Translations under genes and position numbers: made by a program
Origin: Cyathus striatus
Taxonomy: Eukaryota; Basidiomycota; Agaricomycetes; Agaricales; Nidulariaceae
NCBI GenBank assembly: GCA_025738555.1
Contig: JAOVFP010000005.1
Span: 5,022,001 to 5,086,000 of the forward strand
DNA length: 64,000 nt
Direction of reading: 5' to 3'
Shown: one piece after another, positions 32,759 through 43,596 of the stretch
Layout of the letters: the number at the start of each line of letters is the position of its first letter
How positions within the stretch are numbered: position 1 is the first letter of the stretch
Notes under the pieces: generated by a model
Databases searched by the model: none
Told to the model about the DNA's origin: nothing
Seen by the model: only the letters and a program-made list of their open reading frames with translations

Positions 32759-34165
32759 GTGCTGTCTGGGTCATTACCCACAGTGCATTTCAAATCACAT
32801 TCCTTTGGTCTTTCTAGTTATTCTAGATCAACCACCTGCTTCTTCTCCTCACAACCAGACATTGGTGACACCATGCCTATTACTTGTGAATTCTGCACTC
32901 GAGTTGGTCATGCTCTATCCAACTGCTACAGATTCAAAAGAGCAAGATCACAGGCTCATAAGCAGGCTACCAGGTCTTCCATTCCAGGTTCCACTTCATT
33001 CAAAAGCACCTCTCCTGGCATATCTTCATCTAGTCTGCCATCTTCCACTGGTTCTGCACAGCCTTCTCCCTCTTCCACTGCTTCCATAGCACAATCCTCC
33101 ACTTCAGAAGTCACTACTGCCTCTGCTGATGTCAAATTTGATTCAGAATTCAATGGAGATGCTACTGAATTTGCTGGAAATGCAAGTACTGTTCTCTGGA
33201 TCCCTCAGATCCTTCCTACCCACTCCAACTTGATGCAGACTTTGATTGGAACACAGATACAGGGGCATCTTGTCATATGACACCCCATCGCCATTGGGTT
33301 CGCAATTATGCACTCAAGAAGGTTCCAATCAAGTTAGCTGATGGGAAAATCATTTATTCCCAAGGAGTGGGCACTGTGGTCTTTCACCCAGTGATTAGAG
33401 GAAAGGTATCCAGATCTATAGAATTCACCAGAGTTCTGCATGTACCCCAGCTCAGAAACAATCTACTCTCCTGTCTCTACTTAACTTGTTGCAAGGGCAT
33501 CATTATGACTGCTGGATCACAGTATGTTGATTTCAGCAAGAATGGAAGTCTCATATTCTCTGCTTCCATCACTGCCAACAATAATGCATACTTGGATGGA
33601 GAGACAGAAGCCCTTTCTGCTGTTTCTGAAGTAGCCAACATTTCTTCAACTTGCCCCCTTAGAGCTCATTCATTCTGACCTCCATGGCCCTTTGCCTACT
33701 CAGACTCCATCTGGCTATAGATACTGGATCACATTCATTGATGATTACACCAGATATCGTTGTGTTGCCTTCTTGAAGAAGAAGAGTGGTGCATTTGATG
33801 CTTTCAGGAGTTACAAGTCATTAGTTGAGAATCAACTTGGGAGAAAGATTAAAGCTTTACAGGATGACAAGGGAGGTGAATACATGTCTAATGCATTCAT
33901 CAAGTTCACAGATAGATGTGGAATTGTAAGGAGACATACTGCTCCTGCCAGACCTCAGCAAAATGGAGTTGCAGAGCGTGCAAATCGCACTATGGCTGAT
34001 GATGTTACAGCTATGCTCAATGAGTCTCATCTCCCTCCATCATTTTGGGGTGAATGCCTATCTTCTATGGTTTATGTGTGGAATCGTCTTCCCACTTCTT
34101 CTCTGCCTGATAAGACACCCTATGAGGCATGGCATGGCCAGAAACCTAACCTTAGCAATCTGTGA
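32759..34165 (+). pseudogene. Copia gag knuckle, protease and integrase, copy B
   Basis: The same order as in copy A: CEFCTRVGHALSNC, protease DTGAS (the frame is shifted by a missing base near 33,190, so this part is read in another frame), then MTPHRHWVRNY. The GAG-pre-integrase HHCC finger is lost in a deletion of about 190 bp that joins CTTGCCCC to CTTAGAGC. The integrase core FIDDYTRYR...DDKGGEYMS...QNGVAERANRT is present and ends at a TGA (34,163-34,165) in place of an arginine before VWGCTAY. Confidence 0.85.
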
Positions 34166-34192
34166 GTTTGGGGTTGTACTGCTTATGTCTTT

Positions 34193-36352
34193 GTGCACAA
34201 AGAGCAGAGAAAGTCCCTTCAACCACATATGCAGAAATGTGTCTTCATTGGTTACCCAGCTGGGTACAAGGCTTGGAAATTCTACAATCCAACCACCAAG
34301 AAGACTGTTATCTCAGAAAGAGCTGAATTTGATGAAAGGCTCTTTCCTGGCCTATCCAAGCCAACATCTCCAATTCCACCTCACATTATCTCTTCTCCAG
34401 AGCCTGCTGTCTATGAATCTACAGACTCATCCATTCCCTTTCCTGATGTTTCCATATCACCTCCAAATCATTCTAGCTCTCCAACTAGTCCACCTACAAC
34501 TCCTATATCATCTCCTACTGCCACACCAAACCCAACTCCCACTCCCTCACCACCACCTCCTGCTCCTCCTGCTCTGCCTGCTACTCCTCCACTGGCTCAG
34601 AGACGTCCCAGAAGGGATGTTAGGCCTCCTGGTGAGTGGTGGAAAGTAAGAGTACCATCATCACCTGCTCCTCTACCTGATGACCCAGATGAGGATATTC
34701 AGGAGCCTGATGCATTACAGGATAATAGCAGTGAAGATGATTTGGGGGGGTATCAGGAGGTTCAATTTGCTGGAGCTGCATCAACAGGAGTTGATCCCAA
34801 GAACTACAAGCTTGCCATGAAAGCCCCTGATGCACAACAATGGCAGGAAGCTTGCAATGATGAGATCATGTCATTGATGTGAAATGGAACTTGGGATATT
34901 GTGGAATTGCCCCCAGGAAAGAAGGCTATAGGCTCTAGATGGGTATTCAAGATCAAGCCAACTCCTACTGGGGCTGTTGAGCGATACAAGTCCAGAGTTG
35001 TTGCAAAAGGGTACTCACAACGTCCTGGGTATGATTACACAGAGATATTTGCACCAACATTTCGTCCTGCCTCTCTCAGGCTTGTAGCTGCTCTGTCTGC
35101 TATCAAAGACATGACTATGCGATCTGTTGACATCTCATCTGCCTTTACATATGGTGACTTGGAGGAGGAGATATACATGCTCCAACCAGAAGGATTCCAT
35201 CAAGGTGGTCCAAATCATGTATGCAGACTTAGGAAATCACTGTATGGACTTAAACAAGCTGCTAGACAATGGAGAAAGAAGCTTCAAGATGTTCTAACCA
35301 CTATGGGCTTTACTAGAACTCATTCAGACCACTCAGTCTACATTTACTCAAAGGGTGATACTAAGATCATCATGCCTGTTTACATTGATGACATTACCAT
35401 TGCATCAACTTCTCCTTCTGCTGCTGATGATACAGTCAAGCAGCTTTCTGCCCACTTCAAACTTCGAGATTTGGGCCCTACTTCTTTCCTTCTGGGTGTT
35501 AAGATAGACAGGGATCGTCCAAATCGTTCTATTACTCTCTCACAGCGCCAGTATGTGCTGGATATGCTTGAGAGATATGGCATGAGTGATTGCAAACCTT
35601 GTGGAACTCCTATGAATCATGGTCTCATTCTGACCAAGTCTATGGGTCCTCAGACAGCTGAGGAACGTTCTGAGATGGCCTCCATCCCTTATCTGAGTGC
35701 TGTAGGATCTCTACAATATCTTGCTATCACTACAAGACCAGACATTGCTTTTTCTGTTGGGTACTTAGGTCGATTCAACTCCAACCCTGGCATGCAACAC
35801 TGGTTAGCTGTCAAACATCTCTTCAGATACTTGAAGGGAACTCTTGACTACAAGTTGACCTACAGTGCTGCCAAAGGAGATGAACTCTTCCTCACATATT
35901 GTGATGCTTCCCATGGTGATTGCAAAGACACAGGTCATTCTACTGGTGGTTATGTAACTCTGATTGATGGAGGTGCCATTGGCTGGTCTAGCAAGTTACA
36001 GACTATAGTAACTTTATCCACAACTGAAGCAGAGTACATTGCTGCTGTTGAAGCTGGCAAAGAGATACTTTGGATGCAGAATATCATGAAGGAATTTGGC
36101 TTCCCCATTCCCACTTCTAGTCCTCTTCACATTGACAGCCAGTCTGCCATCTCTGTCACCAAGAATCCAGAACACCATGGGCGCATGAAGCAACTTGATC
36201 TTTGTTATTTCTGGCTTAGAGAAACTGTTGAAAAAGGCTCTATCAGCTTGCATCATGTTCCAACTGAAAAGCAAATAGCTGACATTCTCACCAAGCCACT
36301 TACCATTCCAAAGGTTGAATTCTGTAGAGAGAACATGGGACTTTTACCTTAG
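34193..36352 (+). pseudogene. Copia integrase tail, reverse transcriptase and RNase H, copy B
   Basis: 34,193-34,879 holds the integrase C-part (KCVFIGYPAGYKAWKFYN) and a proline-rich linker. A TGA at 34,880-34,882 replaces the CGA of copy A (SLMRNGTWD). Then an intact 483-residue frame, 34,901-36,352, carries KGYSQRPGYDYTEIFAP, SLYGLKQAARQW, YIDDITIAS, the RNase H motifs and ADILTKPL. This half matches copy A almost residue for residue. Confidence 0.88.
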
Positions 36353-36442
36353 ATTCATTCATTTACTTTCTTTCACATTCTTTCACTTTTACTTCCTTTA
36401 CTTAACTACATACTTAGAGACTGTTCAGATCATGGGGGGGGG

Positions 36443-36783
36443 TGTTAGATGTGATCTGACACTTCTCTGCTGACTAATGAACCTTAGGTAGACTTAGGTA
36501 AACTTAGGTACTGGACCTGGGTTGGGACCTTGGTTGGACCCTTAGACCTTGGTTGGACCCTTGGACCCTTAGACCCTTAGACCCTCGGACTTTGGTAGAT
36601 AAGCTAGTAGTATATAATCCTGAGGTCCTACAGTGGCAATCCCCACTTGCTCACTGTACATTGGACTTCAGGTAAGCTGTACACATACTACTTCAATCTA
36701 ATACTTGCTCACTGTACATTGGACTTCAGACTCTATTGTCTCTCTCAGTCCTGCAGGTCACTGCCCTGGTTGCACATCTCACA
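36443..36783 (+). repeat. Copia copy B, 3' LTR (family A)
   Basis: 341 bp, starts TGTTAGATGTGATCTGAC after a run of nine G. It has the 59-bp unit twice. It ends TCACA and is joined to a fragment of LTR B. Confidence 0.87.
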
Positions 36784-36838
36784 CTTTATTACTCTCTATT
36801 CTCACAACCACCCTCCTTTATTCTTGTTACTTCTGACA
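36784..36838 (+). repeat. LTR family B, 3' end only
   Basis: CTTTATTACTCTCTATTC to TTACTTCTGACA, the last 55 bp of an LTR B. The rest has been replaced by Copia copy B. Confidence 0.7.
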
Positions 36839-37811
36839 GCTCTTGCAGGGTTGAGATGGAGAAAGTGTAACATCATGTTTTTTCCAAGCATGGAGTCCCG
36901 GAACACATCACTTCTGATCATGGTTCCAAGTTTGTGTCACATTTCTTCCATTCTCTTGGTACGGCCCTCGACATCACTTTGCATTTCACTTTGGGTTATC
37001 ATTCCAAAGGTGACAGCCAAACGGAATGCACAAATCAAACTCTGGAACAATACCTTCGGGCCTACTGCAACTACCAGCAGGATAACTAGTGTGATCTCTT
37101 ACCTCTTGCTGAATTTGCTTACAATAATGCACCAAGCACAACCACAGGAATTTCACTGTTCCACACAAACAAGGGTTATCACCCAAACCTTGCAATACAT
37201 CCAGAATGTGATCTCACTTCCACTCATGCCTGGCACTTCGCAGTAAACCTCAAGGAACTTCACAAGATGCTTTGGACCAAAATACTCAGTGCACAGAAAC
37301 ATTACCAAGCACCCACTGATGTGCATCACAAACCCGCACCTGCATTCCCCATCAGGACAAAGGTATACATCAAAGCTGAGTATTTCTGGACAACCCAGCC
37401 ATCCTGGAAACTTGCAGAAAAGTTCCTAGGACCTTTTGAAGTCATCACACTTGCCAGATCGCATTCACATATCTTGTGCCTTCCAGAACAATTTCGTGCA
37501 GTCCACCCAGTATTCCATGTATCCATGCTTGAACCCAATACTGAAAATACTATTCCAGATTGCATTATTCCTCCACCACCACCTGTCCAGGTTGATGGTG
37601 ATATTGAATACAAGGTCTGGAAATCTTGGACTCTAAACTGGATCGTCATTTCCATTGCAAACTGAGGTACTACATACACTGGCTAGGGTATGAAGGGACC
37701 AATGAAGAGTTCTCATGGCTTCCAGCCACGGAACTGGAACATGCTACAGATATCATTGAAGAGTTCCACTCCTGCTATCCAGATAAGCCCAGCCCTACTC
37801 CTATTTCTTAA
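36839..37811 (+). pseudogene. Ty3/Gypsy chromovirus integrase and chromodomain end
   Basis: C-terminal part of a chromovirus Pol: FSKHGVPEHITSDHGSKFVS (second Asp of the D-D-E core), LGYHSKGDSQTECTNQTLEQ (catalytic Glu), LPLAEFAYNNAPST, then ILSAQKHYQ and VHHKPAPAFPIRTKVYI (GPY/F-like module with FLGPFEVI) and a chromodomain DSKLDRHFHCKLRYYIHWLG followed by YEGTNEEFSWLPATEL. A stop interrupts at about 37,088 (before CDLLPL), and a frame shift near 37,617 separates the chromodomain. A chromodomain directs such elements to heterochromatin. Confidence 0.82.
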
Positions 37812-37936
37812 TTTCATATTACTTATTATCCACTTGCAGTTTCATCTTATACAAAAACCAAAAACAATGAATAAACATGCCAAAAAACGAGATACAAGTA
37901 CAATAATTCTTTGGTAATGTGTTACAACCATTTCTA

Positions 37937-38421
37937 TCACTCCCTCTGCATCTGCGATTCAACCCAAGGAACTACCTCACCTTCCGAAGTATTTCCAGCA
38001 CCTGTTACATCTTCCTCATATGCATCCAGTTCCCAGAGGCATTCTGTGAGCAAGGTTTTGATATTGGAAACATGAATGACGTGCTCAGATACTTCGGCAA
38101 TGACTCGAGTTAGCTTACCAAGTTCACCTACCACTTGGTGATTAGTATCTGCAAGGTTTCCAAGTTGAGTAATCATCTCCCTCTGCTGAGAGATGATGGT
38201 GTCATTCTGCAACCACATAGCGCTTAGGACAGATGTCACAACATTCATGGATGTGGACAGGGAGATCAGATTAGCAGAATCGTTTGTACTAGAGGATCAG
38301 AATGATGGACTGCTACTGCAGATGAAGGACGAATAAATTCATCATCTGTATCATCGATCCGAGCCCGCTTCATGCTTTGATGAGACGACTGGTGAGATGG
38401 TGCAACAGATAGGGGACCCAT
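37937..38421 (-). pseudogene. Unrecognised coiled-coil-like relic
   Basis: The minus strand from MGPLSVAPSHQSSHQSMKRA (ATG just left of LTR B at 38,422) continues, after a one-base shift near 38,300, as SLSTSMNVVTSVLSAMWLQN, SQQREMITQLGNLADTNHQV and VGELGKLTRVIAEVSEHVIH to a stop at 37,937. The heptad-like spacing suggests a coiled coil. It lies beyond the Gypsy pol in the opposite orientation, so it could be an antisense accessory frame of that element or a host gene. Function unknown. Confidence 0.4.
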
Positions 38422-38728
38422 TGTTAGATATTCAGGGTTGCACAGCTTCTTTGACAGCTGTCACTTGTCACCTGTCATACTTGACAGTTCTGTGATTGAC
38501 AGATATGTGATTGACAGATTGACAGCTGTCAGTTACCTTAGTTACATGGCTGTGCTTTCTTGTATATATAAACCCCTTGTACTTTGGTAGATGTTAACAA
38601 GTTTCCTCCCCATCTTGTGTCTGTGTTAGTGTTTGTGTCTGAGTCATTTGCTCTCTTATCACCTTCTTTGCTCTTATTATCCTCTATTCTCTCTCCATCC
38701 ACCCCCTCTATTCTTGTTACTTCTGACA
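38422..38728 (+). repeat. Solo LTR, family B
   Basis: TGTTAGATATTCAGGG to CTTCTGACA with a perfect duplication CCCAT (38,417-38,421 and 38,729-38,733). It sits at the start codon of the minus-strand relic 37,937-38,421. Confidence 0.9.
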
Positions 38729-38907
38729 CCCATGTGGGTATCCAAGTGTTCTGAATGCACAGATGGGACAGAACTCATTCTGGCTTTGTTCCGGCCTCAA
38801 GTACTAAGGGAACATTTTCCCTTAATCACTCTGCAAGCAATGCAAGCACTACAGGGAGTTCCTATAAACTATACAGACTGATACATAAGTGTCAGCCAAA
38901 TTTCTCA

Positions 38908-38960
38908 TTTAAGCTCGATGTTTTATGATATTTCATATCATAAAATGTTGAGCTTAAATG
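38908..38960. repeat. Subterminal hairpin, left end
   Basis: TCATTTAAGCT...TTTTATGATAT and its near-complement are separated by only three bases. The same hairpin stands at 43,526-43,579 at the other end of the element. Confidence 0.8.
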
Positions 38961-39019
38961 AGTACAGATTACTCATAAAAACTCATTACTTTGTGCTTCT
39001 TACTATTATTACAATTGAA

Positions 39020-39660
39020 TTATGTGTACTCATAAGTACTCATTACTTTATATTCCTTATTGTTATTGTAATACTATTACATGTACTCATAAGTACTCAT
39101 TACTTTATATTTCCTATTGTTATTGTAATACTATTATGTGTACTCATAAGTACTCATTACATTATGTTTCCTATTATTATTGTAATACTATAATGCATAC
39201 TCATAAGTACTCATTACATTATGTTTCCTATTGTTGTTGTAATACTATTATGCATACTCATAAGTACTCATTACATTGTGTTTCCTATTGTTATTGTAAT
39301 AGTAATATGCATACTCATAAGTACTCATTACATTATGTTTCCTATTGTTATTGTAATACTATTATGTGTGCTTATAAGTACTCATTACATTATGTTTTAT
39401 ATTGTTATTGTAATAGTAATATGCATACTCATAAGTACTCATTACATTGTGTTTCATATTATTATTGTAATACTAGTATGTGTACTCATAAGTACTCATT
39501 ACTTTATGTTCTCTATTATTACTGTAATGCTTCCTATTATTATTTAATGGTATAATGTGTACTCATAAGTACTCATTAATTTATGTTTCCTATTACTATT
39601 GTATTAATATTATGTATACTCATAAGTGCTCATTACTTTATACTTTCTATTATTATTAAT
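39020..39660. repeat. 57-bp tandem array, left arm
   Basis: About 11 units of a 56-60-bp repeat containing TACTCATAAGTACTCATTAC followed by TATTGTTATTGTAATACTA. The unit also holds a short inverted repeat, GAGTACTTATGAGTAC. Confidence 0.88.
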
Positions 39661-39714
39661 AGTATTATGTATGCTTTTCCCTTATGTATTGCTATTACCA
39701 ATTACTAGTTGACC

Positions 39715-40170
39715 TGCGCTTTACATATTTCCCACGCTTCGCATTTGTCACATTATTCACGCGCGTCACGTTCGTCACACATATTCCCGCGCCTCGTATT
39801 TTTCCCACGCATTGCATTTGTCATGTTCTTCACGCGCGTCACGCTCGTCACACATATTCACGCGCGTCACGCTCGTCACACATATTCCCGCGCTTCGCAT
39901 TTGTCACATACTTCCCGCGTGTCACATTTGTCACATATATTCCCGCGCTTCACATCTGTCACATATTTCCTGTGCGTCACGTTCGTCACATATATTCCCA
40001 CGCATCACATTCGTCCCGCCCGTCACGTCTGTCACGCATATTCCCGTGCATCAATTCATCATACATTTCCCACACATCATATTTGTGACAATTTTCATGC
40101 GCGTTACATCTGTCACAATTCTCCCACACTACGCATATATTGCACTTGTCACGCTTTAGCGCATTTGGGG
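39715..40170. repeat. CpG-containing GTCACA array, left arm
   Basis: Irregular repeats of about 30 bp such as CACGCGCGTCACGTTCGTCA and CACATATTCCCGCGCTTCG. It is unusually rich in CpG for this half of the window. The mirror copy lies at about 42,060-42,715. Confidence 0.85.
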
Positions 40171-41053
40171 CACATCACGCTGTGACAATCTGCATGCATG
40201 TCACATAAGTCACATCTGTTTCTTATGATTTGTACATGCATCATATTCATCATGTCTTTGGGACTTACATCATGCTTTCACACACATCATAAGCATTACT
40301 TATGTCACATCTTTGAGATGTATAATACATTTCAAGCACATTATGCTTGCATGTGTATCATGATTGTGACATGTTGATGGGGTTCCAACAGGTCTATAAT
40401 GAAAAATGTTCTGTACCTTTCATATCCAAGGAATCAGAGCACTCAGTGATGCCACATTTAACCCATATCTCATTACTTAGCAGTGTAATTCAGCCTCTTG
40501 CATTGACAAGTCAGTCATTGATTCAGACCCTGTATGACAATACTGCACATCACTATTGAAAAATGATAGTAAGTTTTTCTTAGGCAAGAAAGGAGAAAAG
40601 ACAAAGTAGTCCTTCTGAAAAGAGAACAAGAAGAAAAGAAGGTGATGATGTAGTTGACACTAAACTAAAGAATAGACAAGCAAGTAATGACCAAATGGAT
40701 ACTAATACTAAAGAACTATATAACATAAATCAGAGATGTGAACACATATGACAGTGTAGAAGTGTCATGTAATCATATAGAGTAAGCATATATGTGACTT
40801 AATAATGTGAGTAGAAGATATAAGAATAACCAATAGTTAATGCAAGAATCATTGATTATTTAATAACTGAGATATGTGAGTTTGATGTGATGTGGAATCA
40901 CATATACTCACTATTCTTTCAGATTTTTTATCTGTATGTAGTTCTTTCAGTATGTCCTTTTCTGTTCAGTTGTTAAATATTTCCAAAACATTCATTTCTA
41001 TCATATGATCTCATGATCTCTCATATCCAGACTAACCATTATAGTTTTTACTT
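40171..41053. other. Centre of the foldback element, unique
   Basis: Partly degenerate GTCACA-type repeats to about 40,370, then AT-rich sequence without a coding signal. I see no transposase remnant. Confidence 0.4.
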
Positions 41054-41819
41054 TGTTACGTACCAATTCCCTTTCTACTGGGAAACGAATGTGACAACAC
41101 CCGGAGGGTGTGGGAGAACTATAACAGAAACCCAAAGTGAGTATGGGTATGGGAACAAGAGCGGAAGTGCGGAAGTGAACCGTGGCTTCAGCGTATGTGC
41201 TGCGCCGCCTGGATATCCCCAGGGAATGGTTCGTATTTCACAACAGATGATATCCAATGTAAGGAAATGTTCCAGAGTACAAGAGAGGGCTTCACCACTA
41301 CACTAGGCAGTGGGAGAGAAACCCGAAGGAAAACCCAGAGTGGGTTTCGGAACTTAGTGTAGGAAGAAAGTGTACAGAGTTGATACGAATACTGAAGACT
41401 ACCTATTACATCTGGAAGACTACTTATACTAAGTAGGAACCTGTAGATACGAATGTAGAAGTATTATACAAAGGACAAGTCAAAGGAGTAAGTAGGAAAT
41501 GAAGTCTTGGCAAAGCGGAGTAGGGGCACAAATGACGTGCTCAGAATGAAGAATAAGGAACTAATCTACAAAGGCCATAATGAAACATATAAGTAGGAAT
41601 GGAAGAGAGGAGTAATAGAATGATGACGTGGTGAGGCCGTCATAAGAGAAAGTACATATCTGAAGTATCTGATAGAAAACCCGACGGGTTCCGGGTACGT
41701 TCCCAGGTGGGAACGTTGGGAAGTGTAAACCCGAAGTGGGTATGTTCCGGGAACGGACCGGGTATGTTAGAAGGGAATGTGGGAACATCGGCACGATGTA
41801 TCCGGATACAGATATAACA
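41054..41819 (-). repeat. LTR family D in the centre of the foldback element
   Basis: TGTTACGTACCAATTCCC to CAGATATAACA, 766 bp, reverse orientation. It keeps more CpG than the other family D copies (CCCGACGGG, CCGGATAC). Flanks TACTT and ATTTT are not a clean duplication. Confidence 0.85.
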
Positions 41820-42059
41820 ATTTTCCATGTTACAATCTCCACTTCTACAAGTTCATTTTGTTTCCTCTGCATATATAATTAATTCACTCTATACTATTAA
41901 ATTCTTACTCCACTCTCATGACAGACAGAAAAATATAATGTGATTCAAAAGCATCATATTTGTGAAAAGTTGCAATGCATTTGAAAAATGTTACATGCAT
42001 GAACACATAATGGATTTTAAAAAATGATATATGTAACATATGTGAAAAGTGTGACATGT

Positions 42060-42715
42060 ATGCAGATCATCACGGCGTGACGCGCCTCAAAGACGTGACA
42101 CGTGTGACGTGCGTGAAATGCGTGACAAATAGATGTGAGATGTGTGACATTCATAAAAGCACAATGCTCATAAAGAATGTGACAAATGTGATGCGTGACG
42201 CGCATGAAAGCATGACAAATGCGCTAAAGCGTGACAAGTGCAATATATGCGTAGTGTGGGAGAATTGTGACAGATGTGACGCGCATGAAAATTGTCACAA
42301 ATATGATGTGTGGGAAATGTATGATGAATTGATGCACGGGAATATGTGTGACAGACATGACGGGTGGGACGAATGTGATGCGTGGGAATATATGTGACGA
42401 ACGTGACGCACAGGAAATATGTGACAGATGTGAAGCGCGGGAATATATGTGACAAATGTGACACGCGGGAAGTATGTGACAAATGCGAAGCGCGGGAATA
42501 TGTGTGACGAGCGTGACGCGCGTGAAGAACATGACAAATGCAATGCGCGGGAAAAATACGAGGCGCGGGAATATGTGTGACGAACGTGACGCGCGTGAAG
42601 AACGTGACAAATGCAATGTGCGGGAGAAATATGAGGTGCGGGAGTATGTGTGACGAACGTGACGCGCGTGAATAATGTGACAAATGCGAAGCGTGGGAAA
42701 TATGTAAAGCGCAGG
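42060..42715. repeat. CpG-containing GTGACG array, right arm
   Basis: Inverted counterpart of the left array: GAACGTGACGCGCGTGAAGA and TGTGACAAATGCGAAGCGCG units. Between 42,060 and 42,235 it extends beyond what the left arm still has. Confidence 0.85.
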
Positions 42716-42779
42716 TCAACTAGTAATTGGTAATAGCAATACATAAGGGAAAAGCATACATAATACTATTAATAATAAT

Positions 42780-43490
42780 AGAAAGTATAAAGTAATGAGC
42801 ACTTATGAGTATACATAATATTAATACAATAGTAATAGGAAACATAAATTAATGAGTACTTATGAGTACACATTATACCATTAAATAATAATAGGAAGCA
42901 TTACAGTAATAATAGAGAACATAAAGTAATGAGTACTTATGAGTACACATACTAGTATTACAATAATAATATGAAACACAATGTAATGAGTACTTATGAG
43001 TATGCATATTACTATTACAATAACAATATAAAACATAATGTAATGAGTACTTATGAGTATGCATATTACTATTACAATAACAATATAAAACATAATGTAA
43101 TGAGTACTTATGAGTATGCATATTACTATTACAATAACAATAGGAAACACAATGTAATGAGTACTTATGAGTATGCATAATAGTATTACAATAATAATAG
43201 GAAACATAATGTAATGAGTACTTATGAGTATGCATTATAGTATTACAATAACAATAGGAAATATAAAGTAATGAGTACTTATGAGTACACATAATACTAT
43301 TACAATAACAATAAGGAATATAAAGTAATGAGTACTTATGAGTACACATAATACTATTACAATAACAATAGGAAACATAATGTAATGAGTACTTATGAGT
43401 ACACATAATAGTATTACAATAACAATAGGGAATGTGAAGTAATGAGTACTTATGAGTACACATAATACAATTGTAATAATAGTAAGAAGC
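42780..43490. repeat. 57-bp tandem array, right arm
   Basis: About 12 units with GTAATGAGTACTTATGAGTA, the inverted counterpart of 39,020-39,660. The unit number and order differ a little from the left arm. Confidence 0.88.
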
Positions 43491-43596
43491 ACAAAGTAAT
43501 GAGTTTTTATGAGTAATCTGTACTCATTTAAGCTTGACGTTTTATGATATTTCATATCATAAAATGTCAAGCTTAAATGATAAATTTGGCTGACAC

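Larger units (their letters stand above)
32230..36783 (+). mobile_element. Copia (Ty1) element, copy B
   Basis: 5' LTR 32,230-32,571, PBS GGTTATGGGCCCCGAGC from 32,572, pol relic, purine tract ATGGGGGGGGG and 3' LTR 36,443-36,783. Nearly identical to copy A and in inverted orientation about 9 kb away. Flanks ATATG and CTTTA do not match; the right flank lies in a broken LTR B. It carries an early 1-bp deletion near 33,190, a deletion of about 190 bp near 33,655 and TGA stops at 34,163 and 34,880. Confidence 0.87.
38889..43596. mobile_element. Foldback element with >1.3-kb inverted arms
   Basis: The left end GTGTCAGCCAAATTT (38,889) is matched by its complement ending at 43,596, and the two arms (38,889 to about 40,160 and about 42,236 to 43,596) are inverted copies of each other over their whole length. 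Each arm has, from outside in: a hairpin of about 27 bp stem, an array of a 57-bp AT-rich unit, and an array rich in CGCGTCAC/TTCGTCACA words. No transposase frame is visible. The centre holds a unique stretch and an LTR D. No clear target duplication (ATACATAA left, ACCTCACT right). Long open frames in the arms are translations of tandem repeats. Confidence 0.75.

Noticed and set aside
32493..33089. 198-residue frame overlapping the Copia leader (also at 22,546-23,142)
   Set aside because: It is the wrong frame of the CCHC/protease region; it exists in both copies because they are nearly identical.
39020..39560. Long open frames in the 57-bp arrays (both arms)
   Set aside because: They are translations of a tandem repeat whose unit lacks stops in some frames; the peptides are periodic and occur on both strands.
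39680..40190. His/Ser-rich frames in the GTCAC array and its mirror at 42,168-42,744
   Set aside because: Low-complexity products of the repeat; three overlapping frames are open at once, which real genes rarely show.
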